From Ardenticatenaceae bacterium (GTDB lineage: Bacteria; Chloroflexota; Anaerolineae; Promineifilales; Promineifilaceae): DNA of 64,000 bases. Shown here in pieces: positions 9,797 through 17,816 of the stretch (position 1 is the stretch's first letter; every line of letters begins with the position of its first letter). The translations under genes were made by a program, and so were the position numbers. Location: positions 744,001 through 808,000 of the forward strand of contig JACKBQ010000001.1 of assembly GCA_020634455.1 (NCBI GenBank), given 5' to 3'. A model generated the notes under the pieces. The model did no database searches. It had not been told where the DNA came from and saw only the letters and a program-made list of their open reading frames with translations.

Positions 9797-10966
9797 CTAT
9801 TTTTTTTGCAAACCGCTTTGCAGCAACACGGCAAAAAAAGCAAAGCTGGCCAAAATCAACAGCAACCAGAGGCCATTTTCGGCCAGAAAGGTTTGCCAGG
9901 CGGGTTGGGGAGCCACATCTGCCAGCCAATCTACGTTGAGCTGGGCCAGCGGCATGTCTAGCGTTTGGGTTAACCCGGCTTCGCAGCTGGCTCCGCCCAG
10001 GTAGGCGGTGGCCACCTGCCGCAACGCCTGATCACCAAATTGGTTCTGGATGTAGCGCAGCAGGGAAGCGCTTTGAGCCAGAGCCAGTTCTACCTCATTG
10101 GCATCTTCGGGGAAGGCAACGCAGAGGTTGAGCAAGGGGAGGGTGGTTTTGGCGGCTACTGCCGTTTCCAGCACACCACTCTCCTCGCCAAATCCTTCCA
10201 CCAGCAGCGCCATCCCTTCTTCAAACCAATGCGGAAAATCGCCCCCGGCAGCCAATCGGTACAGCCGCAGATGAGCCAATTCGTGCGGAATCGCCCGGCT
10301 GAGTTCGTCGGCGGCGGTGAGGGGGTTTACGGCCGTTACCAGCAGCACGCCCAACGACGGGTCGGTATGTCCATTTTGCCAGTCACGGTCCGCCAGCCGC
10401 AGCCCTGAGCGCAAATCGCCAGTGGAGGGGTAAATGTAAAGGTTGAGGGGGGAAACGGCCGTTGGCGGCAAAATGTCATCCAGCGTGGCGCGGCTTTGGG
10501 CCACAATTTCAGCGGCAAGCTGCCCCAGCTCAGCGTCGTTGCCCGTCCAATGCACCGTCACGTCCCCGGCGGCGAGTTTCCGCCAGGTGAAGCGATTATC
10601 TTCATAATAAAAAGTTTCTTCGGGCACGGTGATGGTTTGAACGGCCGTTTGCAACTCCCACCAAAAGCGCACGGTGGCAAATGGGGGCAGGCTGGCGTCC
10701 ATCGGGTCCAGATCAACATTGGCAACCAGCTGGTTAGCAGTTTGGGTAACGCGAATGGCCTGGATGGTAAACGGCCGTTCCACTCCCACAGGCTGCAAAA
10801 ACAAATCAACCCGCTCAACGGGTTCTGCCACCACGCCCTCCAGCCGAAAAGCCACATTTTGCCCGTACTCAGCAACGGCCGTACTGGCAAAATCAGCCTG
10901 AGCCAAAGCGGAAGCGGACGTAAAAACCAGCGCCAACAACAAGAAAACCGGAAGCCAACGTTTCAT
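9797..10966 (-). CDS. Secreted, membrane-anchored gluzincin-like peptidase (MA-like)
   Basis: 389 residues with a signal peptide (RWLPVFLLLALVFTSASALAQ), an N-terminal beta-rich region, and a zinc-peptidase-like core: RAIPHELAHLRLYRL (HExxH, about residue 237) followed 15-20 residues later by PHWFEEGMALLVEG, which would give the third Glu ligand. A C-terminal membrane helix (LLLILASFAFFAVLLQ) is followed by a Lys-Lys tail. This layout fits the peptidase-MA-like families found in Chloroflexota; the substrate is unknown. A TACAAT box lies only 6 bases before the ATG, suggesting a leaderless message. Confidence 0.75.
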   Translation of the reverse strand: MKRWLPVFLLLALVFTSASALAQADFASTAVAEYGQNVAFRLEGVVAEPVERVDLFLQPVGVERPFTIQAIRVTQTANQLVANVDLDPMDASLPPFATVRFWWELQTAVQTITVPEETFYYEDNRFTWRKLAAGDVTVHWTGNDAELGQLAAEIVAQSRATLDDILPPTAVSPLNLYIYPSTGDLRSGLRLADRDWQNGHTDPSLGVLLVTAVNPLTAADELSRAIPHELAHLRLYRLAAGGDFPHWFEEGMALLVEGFGEESGVLETAVAAKTTLPLLNLCVAFPEDANEVELALAQSASLLRYIQNQFGDQALRQVATAYLGGASCEAGLTQTLDMPLAQLNVDWLADVAPQPAWQTFLAENGLWLLLILASFAFFAVLLQSGLQKK

Positions 10967-10972
10967 GCCAAA

Positions 10973-10978
10973 ATTGTA
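10973..10978 (-). promoter_or_regulatory. Candidate leaderless -10 box (TACAAT)
   Basis: On the minus strand TACAAT ends 6 bases before the ATG at 10966, so transcription would begin at or next to the start codon. At 17 bases upstream only a poor -35 (TTTCGC) is seen. Confidence 0.45.
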
Positions 10979-10981
10979 CCA

Positions 10982-11893
10982 TCACAAACCTAACAGCGAA
11001 ATTGCCGTGGCGATGGTGAACGGACTTAGCAGCGTAGAAACCAGCACAATACTGGTCACCGCAGGCGGATCCAGCTCAAATTCAGTGGCCAGAATGATGG
11101 TAAACACCGCCGGGGGCATACTCGCTTCGATGATGGAGGTGGCGCGCCCCAGCCCGGACAGCCCAAGCAGCGTAGCCACCAGCAAACCCAGCAGCGGCCC
11201 CACCACCAGCCGCAGACCGATGGCGGGCAAGGCCAACCGCCAGGAGGCTATCGTTTTCAAATCGGCAAGCTGCATGCCCAGCACCAAGAGCATCACGGGG
11301 ATGGCTCCGGCCCCGGCCACCTCAATGCCGCGCAGCAGCGGCGTTGGCAAGGAAATGCTAAAACTGTAAACGAGAATGGCCAGAACGGCCGCATACACTG
11401 CTGGAAAACGCAGCAAACGACGCAAAGCCACCCGCCAAGGCATCTCCCCCATCGAAGAAAGAAAAATGCCGATGGTGTACAGCATGATGGTGCTGCTGGT
11501 GTAATAAACCACCGCCCGCCCCAACCCCGGATCGCCATAGCGAAGCTGGTTTAGCGTCATGCCGTAGTTGCCGCCGTTCACAAACATGGTCACCACCATC
11601 AGGGCAATGGTTTCGGTGCGACCCAACCGCAGTAGCCGGGCAGAAATGTACGCAACGCCACCCATCAGCAAAACATTGAACACAGCAAAGAGAGCCAACT
11701 CCACAAGTTCTTCGCCGGGCAGCTGCGAGCTAACCAGGGAAGAAAACACCAGGCAGGGACTTAGCACATTCAAAACGATGGTGGATAACGGCCGTTTCTC
11801 CACCCCAAGCCAGCGCTGTAAGGCAAAACCAAAGCTGGCTACAATAAAAATGGGTAGGATATTCTGGGTTAAAACAAAAACAATATCAGACAA
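10982..11893 (-). CDS. Auxin efflux carrier (AEC) family transporter
   Basis: About 303 residues with eight to ten hydrophobic segments, starting LSDIVFVLTQNILPIFIVASFGFALQ and ending in a typical AEC half-repeat (TSIVLVSTLLSPFTIATAISLLGL). The conserved centre NGGNYGMTLNQLRYG is visible at about residue 125. Family members move small organic acids such as malate or auxin-like anions; the substrate here is unknown. The frame opens upstream to TTG 11941, but TTG 11893 has AAAAGG eight bases before it and gives the usual N-terminus. It lies downstream of the HEAT protein gene on the same strand. Confidence 0.85.
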   Translation of the reverse strand: MSDIVFVLTQNILPIFIVASFGFALQRWLGVEKRPLSTIVLNVLSPCLVFSSLVSSQLPGEELVELALFAVFNVLLMGGVAYISARLLRLGRTETIALMVVTMFVNGGNYGMTLNQLRYGDPGLGRAVVYYTSSTIMLYTIGIFLSSMGEMPWRVALRRLLRFPAVYAAVLAILVYSFSISLPTPLLRGIEVAGAGAIPVMLLVLGMQLADLKTIASWRLALPAIGLRLVVGPLLGLLVATLLGLSGLGRATSIIEASMPPAVFTIILATEFELDPPAVTSIVLVSTLLSPFTIATAISLLGL

Positions 11894-11931
11894 AAGGGAC
11901 CTTTTGGGGAACGGGGGGAAGGTAATTGAGT

Positions 11932-11962
11932 AATTACCCAATTACTCAATTACCTAATTACA
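11932..11962. repeat. AATTACCCAATTACTCAATTAC repeat
   Basis: Short AT-rich tandem words (AATTACCC, AATTACTC, AATTACCT) fill the space between two minus-strand genes and run into the last codons of the HEAT gene. The same words build an inverted repeat at 43372-43441. Confidence 0.7.
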
Positions 11963-12941
11963 AATCATCGTCAGATTCATCATCGTCAAACATAAAATCG
12001 CCAAAATCAAAATCACCCGCCATCATCGCCGCTTCTTCGAGCGCCTCTTCCACGGCGTCCAGCAGCTCATCATCTTCCTCAATTTCGGAATCATCGAGCA
12101 TGTCGGCCAGGATGCGCTGCACTTCATCCCCGCCAATTTGCCCCAACGCAGCAATGGCGGCAAGCTGCACAGCAACATCTTCATCATAAGCCAGTTCGGC
12201 CAGTTGGGGCACAAAATCGCTGTTGCCAATGCTGCCCGCGGCGCGAGCGGCCTCAGCCCGCATCTCTTCGTACGGGCTTTGCATTTCGCCCAGCACAGTA
12301 ACCGACCAGCGGCGGTCGGCGGAGTTGCCCATCGCAAAAATGGCGCTCATCTGCATCGCTTGGTCGCCACTTTCGTAAGCGTGGACGATGAGGTCGTTGG
12401 TGCGCGGATGGTCTGCTGCACCGAGGCCCTCTAGCAATACGCGGCGGATGGATACGGCCGTATCCTCCGAGTCATACGCAGCCAGCATCGTTTCTATCAG
12501 TTTGGGCAGGATGCGCTCTGGCAGTTGGCCCCACTCGGCCAGCAGCACGTAATGCCCCAGCGAGCCAGCGGCGGCAGCCCGCACCTGCACGTCAGGGTCT
12601 TCTTGCAGCAGCCTGGTAATGACGGGAATCATCTTCAAATCGGTGGCGTCCCATAAGCCATCCAGTGCGGCCACACGCACCTCTGGCTGGGCATCTTGCA
12701 GACTGCGGGCAAAAATTGGGGAAAAATCCACCATAAAATTATCTTCAACAATATCTGCCAAATGGCGCACAATCGCCTGGCGACGCTCGTCGGATACGGC
12801 CGTCCAGCCCTGCCAAAACAAGTTTTCCTCCGCCTCTTCCATGTCGGATAGCCGGTACAGGTTGGCAATGTGCAGCGGATCGGTGCCAAAAATTTCAGCG
12901 AGAATGTCGGCAAACGGCCGTTCATCATGTTCTTCTTTCAT
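11958..12941 (-). CDS. HEAT-repeat protein with acidic C-terminus
   Basis: 327 residues made of about six HEAT-type helical repeats (for example DVQVRAAAAGSLGHYVL, PYEEMRAEAARAAGSIGN, DVAVQLAAIAALGQIGG), followed by a very acidic tail (DDSEIEEDDELLDAVEEALEEA and a final DDDESDDDL). No catalytic motif. Such proteins act as scaffolds or partner-binding solenoids in the cytosol; no partner is apparent from the neighbours. A Rho-independent terminator upstream (12963-12994) separates it from rseP, so it has its own promoter. Confidence 0.8.
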   Translation of the reverse strand: MKEEHDERPFADILAEIFGTDPLHIANLYRLSDMEEAEENLFWQGWTAVSDERRQAIVRHLADIVEDNFMVDFSPIFARSLQDAQPEVRVAALDGLWDATDLKMIPVITRLLQEDPDVQVRAAAAGSLGHYVLLAEWGQLPERILPKLIETMLAAYDSEDTAVSIRRVLLEGLGAADHPRTNDLIVHAYESGDQAMQMSAIFAMGNSADRRWSVTVLGEMQSPYEEMRAEAARAAGSIGNSDFVPQLAELAYDEDVAVQLAAIAALGQIGGDEVQRILADMLDDSEIEEDDELLDAVEEALEEAAMMAGDFDFGDFMFDDDESDDDL

Positions 12942-12962
12942 TTTGATTATTTCACTCCAGGC

Positions 12963-12994
12963 AAAAATGCCCTTTCACTTTTAAGGAAAGGGCA
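12963..12994 (-). terminator. Rho-independent terminator after the rseP-like gene
   Basis: Read on the minus strand: TGCCCTTTC (12994-12986), loop, GAAAGGGCA (12976-12968), then TTTTT (12967-12963). The nine-pair stem plus U-run fits an intrinsic terminator ending transcription from the gene at 13038-14105. Confidence 0.85.
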
Positions 12995-13037
12995 GAATCT
13001 ACAAAAAGTATGCTATTTTGTCAACGTGGGGGTCAAA

Positions 13038-14105
13038 CTAAAATACCGGGTTGATAATATCCTGCACAATCAGCAGCGCCATCAGCCCCAGCAAAACGAG
13101 CATCCCCACCACATGCACCATGCCTTCCCGCTCTGGCTCGATGCGGCGACCACGAATCGCCTCAATCAGCACAAACAAAATCCGCCCGCCATCCAGGGCA
13201 GGGATGGGCAGCAAATTGGTAAAGCCCAACGCCACGCTGATAAAGGCGACCATGTTCAAAATAGGGAACAGGTTGCTGTTGGTCACAGACACTTCGGCCG
13301 CCTGTCCGGCAATCTGGCTGATGCCCACCACGCTCACCGGGCGGGCTTCGCTGGGGGAAATATCGCCGTTGATCAGCATGGAAGGCACACTAACCGTCAG
13401 GTACACAATTTCCCACATGGAACGGACTGACTCCACCGCAGATTCGCCAAGGCCACGGGTAATGCGACGGCCGTCTGGATCAACCATCAGCCCCACACCA
13501 ATCGGGCCTTCCTGAGTTGCGTCATATTCATCCAGCGTGCGGGGAATGACGGTAAGTTGCTCGGTGCCTTCGCCACGCGCCACCAGCACCTCAACCGGCT
13601 CACCCGCCTTGCTGCGCATAATCTCAGCAATCAATCCCGACGATTCCGCCTGGACGCCATCCACTTCTAAAAATACATCTTCAGCCTGAAAGCCCGCTAC
13701 GGCCGCTGGCGAGTTGGGGTCCACGCTAGAAATGGCCACGGCCGGCAAACCGATCATAAAGGCCACCCAAAAAACCACGAACGCCATAAGAAAATTGGCC
13801 CCAGCGCCCGCTACCAGCACAAACAGTCTGGCTCGTTTGGAGGCAGCGGCCAGGCCACCTTCCACAGTTGGGTCATCTTCCCCGGCGGGGCGCACAAAGC
13901 CGCCCAGCGGAATCCAGTTAAGGGAGTAGATGGTGCCGTTACGCTCTGCCAGCTTCACCGCGCGGGGCGGGAAGCCAAAGCCAAACTCTTCTACGCGGAT
14001 GTTTGAAAGACGAGCGGCAAGGAAGTGGCCCAGTTCATGAAAAAGAATGATGGGGGTTAGGACAATAAAAAATCCACCCAATGACCATAAAAATGATGAA
14101 GACAT
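13038..14105 (-). CDS. rseP: Site-2 zinc metalloprotease (M50, RseP/MmpA-like)
   Basis: 355 residues. The first membrane helix carries the zinc site IILFHELGHFLAARL (residues about 19-33). The second zinc-ligand motif is NLLPIPALDGGRILF (about 304-318). A periplasm-facing PDZ domain lies between (VDPNSPAAVAGFQAEDVFLEVDG). The family performs intramembrane proteolysis, commonly of anti-sigma factors or signal-peptide remnants. There is no adjacent dxr, uppS or bam genes as in proteobacteria. The conserved VEEFGFGFPPR follows the first helix. Symbol by family only. Confidence 0.9.
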   Translation of the reverse strand: MSSSFLWSLGGFFIVLTPIILFHELGHFLAARLSNIRVEEFGFGFPPRAVKLAERNGTIYSLNWIPLGGFVRPAGEDDPTVEGGLAAASKRARLFVLVAGAGANFLMAFVVFWVAFMIGLPAVAISSVDPNSPAAVAGFQAEDVFLEVDGVQAESSGLIAEIMRSKAGEPVEVLVARGEGTEQLTVIPRTLDEYDATQEGPIGVGLMVDPDGRRITRGLGESAVESVRSMWEIVYLTVSVPSMLINGDISPSEARPVSVVGISQIAGQAAEVSVTNSNLFPILNMVAFISVALGFTNLLPIPALDGGRILFVLIEAIRGRRIEPEREGMVHVVGMLVLLGLMALLIVQDIINPVF

Positions 14106-14220
14106 ATTGTTTCTCTATCAGGCGTGGCAATCCTGGCTAATGGTTACAAGATCGGCTGGGGTGCCACCTCCAACCGCAACGGTGCATTATACGACTGGAT
14201 ATTTGAGAATCGCAACCAAT

Positions 14221-15315
14221 CTAACCACTCTCTAACGGTACGATGCTTGCTGGGTCTATGGTTAGCTGGATGGTGTGGCCGATTGGGGGAAGGGACACGG
14301 CCGTTTCCAGTTCAAACTTTAGGGTTAATGGCGGCTGGTGGCTGGTTTCCAGGGTGATGAGCTGGTAGCGACCGCGGAAGGAGTGTTGGGTGAGACGGCC
14401 GTTTATCACATTCACGGCTTCATTTTCGTTGTCTACCAGCCGGGCAGCTTCCGGGCGGATGAGGAAGAAATAGTTAATAGCTAATGGTAAATGGTTAATG
14501 GTTTGTGGGGCAATTTCCAATCTCCAGTCTCTAATCTCCATTGTCAGGGGATTTTGGGCTACCAGCTTCGCCTCAAAAATATTCTCCATGCCTAAAAAGC
14601 GGGCCACGAACGGGGTAGCTGGCTGGCGGTAAACGGTTTGGGGTGGGGCAACTTGTTCGATACGGCCGTTGTTCATCACCACCAGTTTATCGGCAATGGC
14701 AAACGCTTCGGCCTGATCGTGCGTGACGTAAACGGCCGTCATTCCCTCAGGCCGCCCCAGCATGTTGCCCGCATCCTTCAAAATGCGGCGCAAATCCAGC
14801 ATCAGGCGCTCGCGCAGGGCACGATCCAGCGCCCCCAGCGGCTCATCTAGCAAAATGAGACGCGGTGCTGGCGCCAGCGAACGGGCCAATGCCACCCGCT
14901 GCTGCTCCCCGCCAGACAGCTCGTGAATGGGACGGCTGCCAAAACCGGATAAACCTACCAGCTCTAGCACCTCGCGCACCCGCCGCGCCAGTGAAGGCTT
15001 GTCCCAATCCAGCATGCGCAGGCCAAACGCCACATTCTGGAACACGTTCTTGTGTGGAAACAGCGCGTACTCCTGAAACACCATGCCCAGGCCGCGCTGG
15101 TGGACGGGGGTGTGGGTGATATCCTGGTTGTGGAGGTGGATACGGCCGTTGTCCGGCACAGTCAGCCCGGCAATGATGCGCAACAGCGTCGTTTTGCCGC
15201 AACCACTCGGCCCCAACAGCACCCCAATCTCCCCAGAGGCCAGGTTCAGATCAATATCGTGCAGCACCAGCTTGTCGCCGTATGATTTTTGGATGTTGGC
15301 ACATTGCAATAACAT
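14221..15315 (-). CDS. ABC transporter ATP-binding protein (MOI/CUT1-like), with in-frame repeat
   Basis: About 364 residues. Walker A GPSGCGKTT, Q-loop FQEYALFPH, signature LSGGEQQRVALARSLA, Walker B LILLDEPLGALD, H-loop VTHDQAEA. A C-terminal TOBE-like region follows, as in importers of iron, spermidine, thiamine or sugars. No permease or binding protein is adjacent, so it is an orphan ATPase. The frame opens to 15369; ATG 15315 (MLLQCANIQKSYG) gives the usual N-terminus. Unusually, residues about 259-281 (IRDWRLEIAPQTINHLPLAI) are encoded by two dispersed-repeat sequences (see 14474-14545), inserted at the start of the TOBE region without breaking the frame. Confidence 0.9.
   Translation of the reverse strand: MLLQCANIQKSYGDKLVLHDIDLNLASGEIGVLLGPSGCGKTTLLRIIAGLTVPDNGRIHLHNQDITHTPVHQRGLGMVFQEYALFPHKNVFQNVAFGLRMLDWDKPSLARRVREVLELVGLSGFGSRPIHELSGGEQQRVALARSLAPAPRLILLDEPLGALDRALRERLMLDLRRILKDAGNMLGRPEGMTAVYVTHDQAEAFAIADKLVVMNNGRIEQVAPPQTVYRQPATPFVARFLGMENIFEAKLVAQNPLTMEIRDWRLEIAPQTINHLPLAINYFFLIRPEAARLVDNENEAVNVINGRLTQHSFRGRYQLITLETSHQPPLTLKFELETAVSLPPIGHTIQLTIDPASIVPLESG
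14474..14545. repeat. In-frame dispersed repeats inside the ABC ATPase gene
   Basis: Two repeat modules lie within the coding frame. Bases about 14474-14508 read (coding strand) CCATTAACCATTTACCATT, the same word family as in priA at 32476-32517, and encode TINHLPLAIN. Bases about 14518-14542 read GGAGATTAGAGACTGGAGATT (coding strand), the family seen upstream of pepF at 7905-7950, and encode EIRDWRLEI. Confidence 0.75.
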
Positions 15316-15766
15316 ACGCTCAACTTTACCCGGTTTATCAACCATGCCAAGAACAGACCACCACCCCATGTTGGCATGGTCTTGCCAATGCCCGCCACCA
15401 CTTATTTTTCAACTGTGCTGGCTATGCGTGCCGCTATTGGTTTCGCTTATGCGCTAAGCAATTTTGTCTCGAAAGGCTGCCAAGTATGCTTTAGCTATTT
15501 GCAATGCTTTGAGCCGGTTTTTCAGTAAGGTGTGTTGGGAAATACCAGGAGCAAATTTTGTTTGCGCTTTCTGCGTTTTGTCTATCATCGACCCTATGGC
15601 ACAAAAGGCTTCTTGAATATCTTCCTGCGTGACGCTCTCTAATTGGCTCGCGTCGTTCTGCATCAACGAAGATGCCACATACAACGCCTTAAGATTATTT
15701 TGCAGCATCACAAACTGCCAGGTGCCGGGGGCCAGTTTGTGCTGCGCCTTCTCGGATTTGCTAATT

Positions 15767-16693
15767 AACCTAAGTTGCTACTTTAAAAACATGGCCGAAG
15801 CTCATGGCCAAAATAAACAAGCTGACTTTGAGTTCAAAACCCATACTGGTCACCGCATGAATGCTCTTGGGCAAGATGCGCTCAATCAAGCTGCCCGTCG
15901 TTTCTATCATCTTGCGATGTAGGCTGATCCAGTATCGTTCCCAGGGTTCCCACTGGCGAGTCAGGCTTTTCTTGCGCAGCGGCTTGAACAAAATGTCAGC
16001 TTCGCTCAAGACATCTTCGAGAACGTAGTTGGTATAGATTCGGTCAGCATAGACTTCTGAACCTGGTGGTAAATCAAAGTCGAACAGGTCCAGACATTCC
16101 ACATCACTATCGGCACCAGGTGTCAGAAAGAACTCGACTGGTTGACCATCTTTGGTCACGACCAGATGAATTTTCAGACCGTAGAAGTAGCGCTTTTTGC
16201 TGGCAATGAAGCCGCGGTAGGCTTCACCCTGATAAAGGTGACAGCGTTTAATTCGGTAGTTGTCACAAGCCGCTACGGGAAAGGTGTCGATGGCATAGAG
16301 TGAGTCGCTATTGAGGTCTTTCCAGTGTTCACCTAGTAGGGAGAACAGGCTGAGAAACTTGGCCTTCACTCGATGTAAGCGTCGATTGAAGCGGCTTTTG
16401 GAGAGCATGGCCGGGAAATAGCGTGGCTCAGCCAGCAAACTTCGGGCTGATTCGTAGTTTCCGGCGAAGAAAAGAGCTGCCACAATGGCTGTAGTCATCA
16501 CTTCAGCGTCACTCATTTGACGTTGGGGGTCTTCGTAATGATGAATGGCCATAAGAAAGTCGCTTACAATCGTATAAATTGCTACTATTTTATCGTCCAT
16601 GGGAGTCTCCTTTTGGTTGTGGGTTAGGCTCCATCAACTTTAAGGAGATTCTCCATGGACATCAAGCTACCTCGTTAGGTAGCAACTTGGGTT
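15767..16693 (-). mobile_element. IS982-family insertion sequence
   Basis: A 927 bp element with terminal inverted repeats AACCTAAGTTGCTAC (left, 15767 on) and AACCCAAGTTGCTAC (right end, minus strand, from 16693). It is flanked by AATT on both sides; TAATTA is an equally good reading of the duplication and gives the same restored target. One transposase gene fills it. It contains no ACGGCCGT octamer, in contrast to the chromosome around it. Confidence 0.9.
15770..16600 (-). CDS. IS982-family transposase
   Basis: 276-residue DDE transposase. Features typical of IS982: QMSDAEVMTTAIVAALFF near the N-terminus, SKSRFNRRLHRV, first Asp in LYAIDTFPVA, KKRYFYGLKIHLVV, second Asp region LPPGSEVYADRIYTNY, and a C-terminal Glu helix (MIETTGSLIERILPKS). 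The frame is intact, and the ATG at 16600 has AAAGGAGA eight bases upstream, so the element may be active. The stop lies at the left inverted repeat. Confidence 0.9.
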   Translation of the reverse strand: MDDKIVAIYTIVSDFLMAIHHYEDPQRQMSDAEVMTTAIVAALFFAGNYESARSLLAEPRYFPAMLSKSRFNRRLHRVKAKFLSLFSLLGEHWKDLNSDSLYAIDTFPVAACDNYRIKRCHLYQGEAYRGFIASKKRYFYGLKIHLVVTKDGQPVEFFLTPGADSDVECLDLFDFDLPPGSEVYADRIYTNYVLEDVLSEADILFKPLRKKSLTRQWEPWERYWISLHRKMIETTGSLIERILPKSIHAVTSMGFELKVSLFILAMSFGHVFKVAT

Positions 16694-16896
16694 AATTAAT
16701 GAAGCTATCGGCCTGAGCGCTTCTTGCAATTCTAGTTCATTGTAAGCATCCATTGTATTCTCCGCTTATGCTCTGAATCTCAGATGATACACCATTTGGG
16801 CATTTAATTTAGCAAATCACAGTAGGTTTTCGAGAAAGAAGAAGCCAGTTTTGCTGTGATTCGCTTAAGTAAAAGCATATTCTCGCCCAATTCTGT

Positions 16897-16925
16897 TTGG
16901 TAACTTTTCCGCTTTTACATATAAT
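16897..16925 (+). promoter_or_regulatory. Sigma70-type promoter for the glycosyltransferase gene
   Basis: TTGGTA (16897-16902), 17 bases, TATAAT (16920-16925). Transcription should start near 16932. The region 16754-16968 otherwise holds an imperfect inverted repeat (AATCACAG near 16815 with CTGTGATT near 16854) and no gene. Confidence 0.75.
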
Positions 16926-16964
16926 TGCCCTTCGGTTTTCAAAAGAATAGGAAGCACAAGGAGC

Positions 16965-17002
16965 AAGGTTGGTAGACCCCGGCGCGGCGGCTTACCAACC
17001 TT
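16965..17002 (+). promoter_or_regulatory. Hairpin spanning the alternative start of the glycosyltransferase gene
   Basis: AAGGTTGGTA (16965-16974) pairs perfectly with TACCAACCTT (16993-17002). The 5' arm includes a TTG (16969) that has AAGGAG five bases upstream, and the 3' arm ends two bases before ATG 17005. In the message the stem could hide one start or place the other next to a loop, so it may affect start choice. Confidence 0.5.
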
Positions 17003-17004
17003 TC

Positions 17005-17778
17005 ATGCGTATGAAATTATCGGTCATTATTTGTTGCTACAATGAAATAGCAACCATTCAAGACGTCATTGCCCGCACCCAGGCAGTAGATTTGGGTAAT
17101 GGCTGGACTCGGGAAATCATCGTGGTAGACAACTGCTCAACCGATGGCACCCGTGAACTGCTGCAAAAAATAGACGACCCCGAAATTCGGGTCATCTACC
17201 ATGAGCGCAATATGGGCAAAGGCATGTCCATTCGCACCGGCATCAACAACACCACGGGTGATTACCTGATCATTCAGGATGCGGATAAAGAGTACGATCC
17301 GGCCGAACATCCCAAATTTTGCAGAAAAGTAGAAGAAACGGGGGCAACGGCCGTTTACGGGTCACGTATCCTCGGTGGCGATGTCAAATACGAATACGCT
17401 CACGCTTACCTGGGCGTCCGCGTGTGGACCTTTGTTACCAACCTGCTCTTTGGCAGCAAGCTAACCGATGTCGGCACCGGTACCAAAATGGTCAGAGCCG
17501 ACGTGGCCAAATCGCTGCACCTCACCCTCACCGGCTTCAACCTGGAATTTGAGCTGACGAACAAGGTGCTGCTGAGCGGCCATGACATCGTGGAAGTGCC
17601 CATCAACTACGACCCGCGCACCTATGCCGAAGGCAAAAAAATCACCATTGCCGATGGATTCAAAATCATCATGACCATGATGCGCGACCGCTTAGGACTC
17701 AGCCGAACCTTTAAAAAAGCCACAGAAATTGCAGAATCCAACCAAAACCTGGGTGGGGAATCGGCAAAATCTGCCTGA
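17005..17778 (+). CDS. Family 2 glycosyltransferase (polyprenyl-phosphate sugar transferase-like)
   Basis: About 257 residues, GT-A fold: KLSVIICCYNEIATIQDVI at the N-terminus, the nucleotide-binding IIVVDNCSTDGTREL, and DxD-type IIQDADKEYDPAEHPKF (about residue 90). The length and the GTGTKMVRADVA and YDPRTYAEGKKI stretches resemble dolichol/undecaprenyl-phosphate mannose or glucose synthases without a C-terminal membrane domain. It probably loads a sugar onto a lipid carrier at the inner face of the membrane. A TTG at 16969 has the better ribosome site and would add 12 residues; ATG 17005 or 17011 fits the family better. Confidence 0.85.
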   Translation: MRMKLSVIICCYNEIATIQDVIARTQAVDLGNGWTREIIVVDNCSTDGTRELLQKIDDPEIRVIYHERNMGKGMSIRTGINNTTGDYLIIQDADKEYDPAEHPKFCRKVEETGATAVYGSRILGGDVKYEYAHAYLGVRVWTFVTNLLFGSKLTDVGTGTKMVRADVAKSLHLTLTGFNLEFELTNKVLLSGHDIVEVPINYDPRTYAEGKKITIADGFKIIMTMMRDRLGLSRTFKKATEIAESNQNLGGESAKSA

Positions 17779-17816
17779 TCACCGGATAAATTTCCAAAAG
17801 TATTGAAGAATTTAAA

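Larger units (their letters stand above)
15454..16753 (-). pseudogene. Small gene with internal tandem duplication, split by IS982
   Basis: The 3' part (15454-15766) and the 5' part (16694-16753) form one frame once the IS982 element and one copy of its target duplication are removed. The restored protein would be about 124 residues, start ATG 16753 with GGAGA upstream. It consists of two similar halves: the first contains SLISKSEKAQHKLAPGTW and NNLKALYVAS, the second SMIDKTQKAQTKFAPGIS and NRLKALQIAK, each preceded by an LQEAL/IQEAF helix. No known family is recognised. The 3' part alone keeps an 85-residue frame from an internal ATG (15711), but it has probably lost its promoter. Confidence 0.75.

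Noticed and set aside
14221..15315. ABC ATPase at 14.2 kb and solute-binding lipoprotein at 54.2 kb as one transporter
   Set aside because: They are 40 kb apart and neither has a permease next to it; nothing in the sequence links them.
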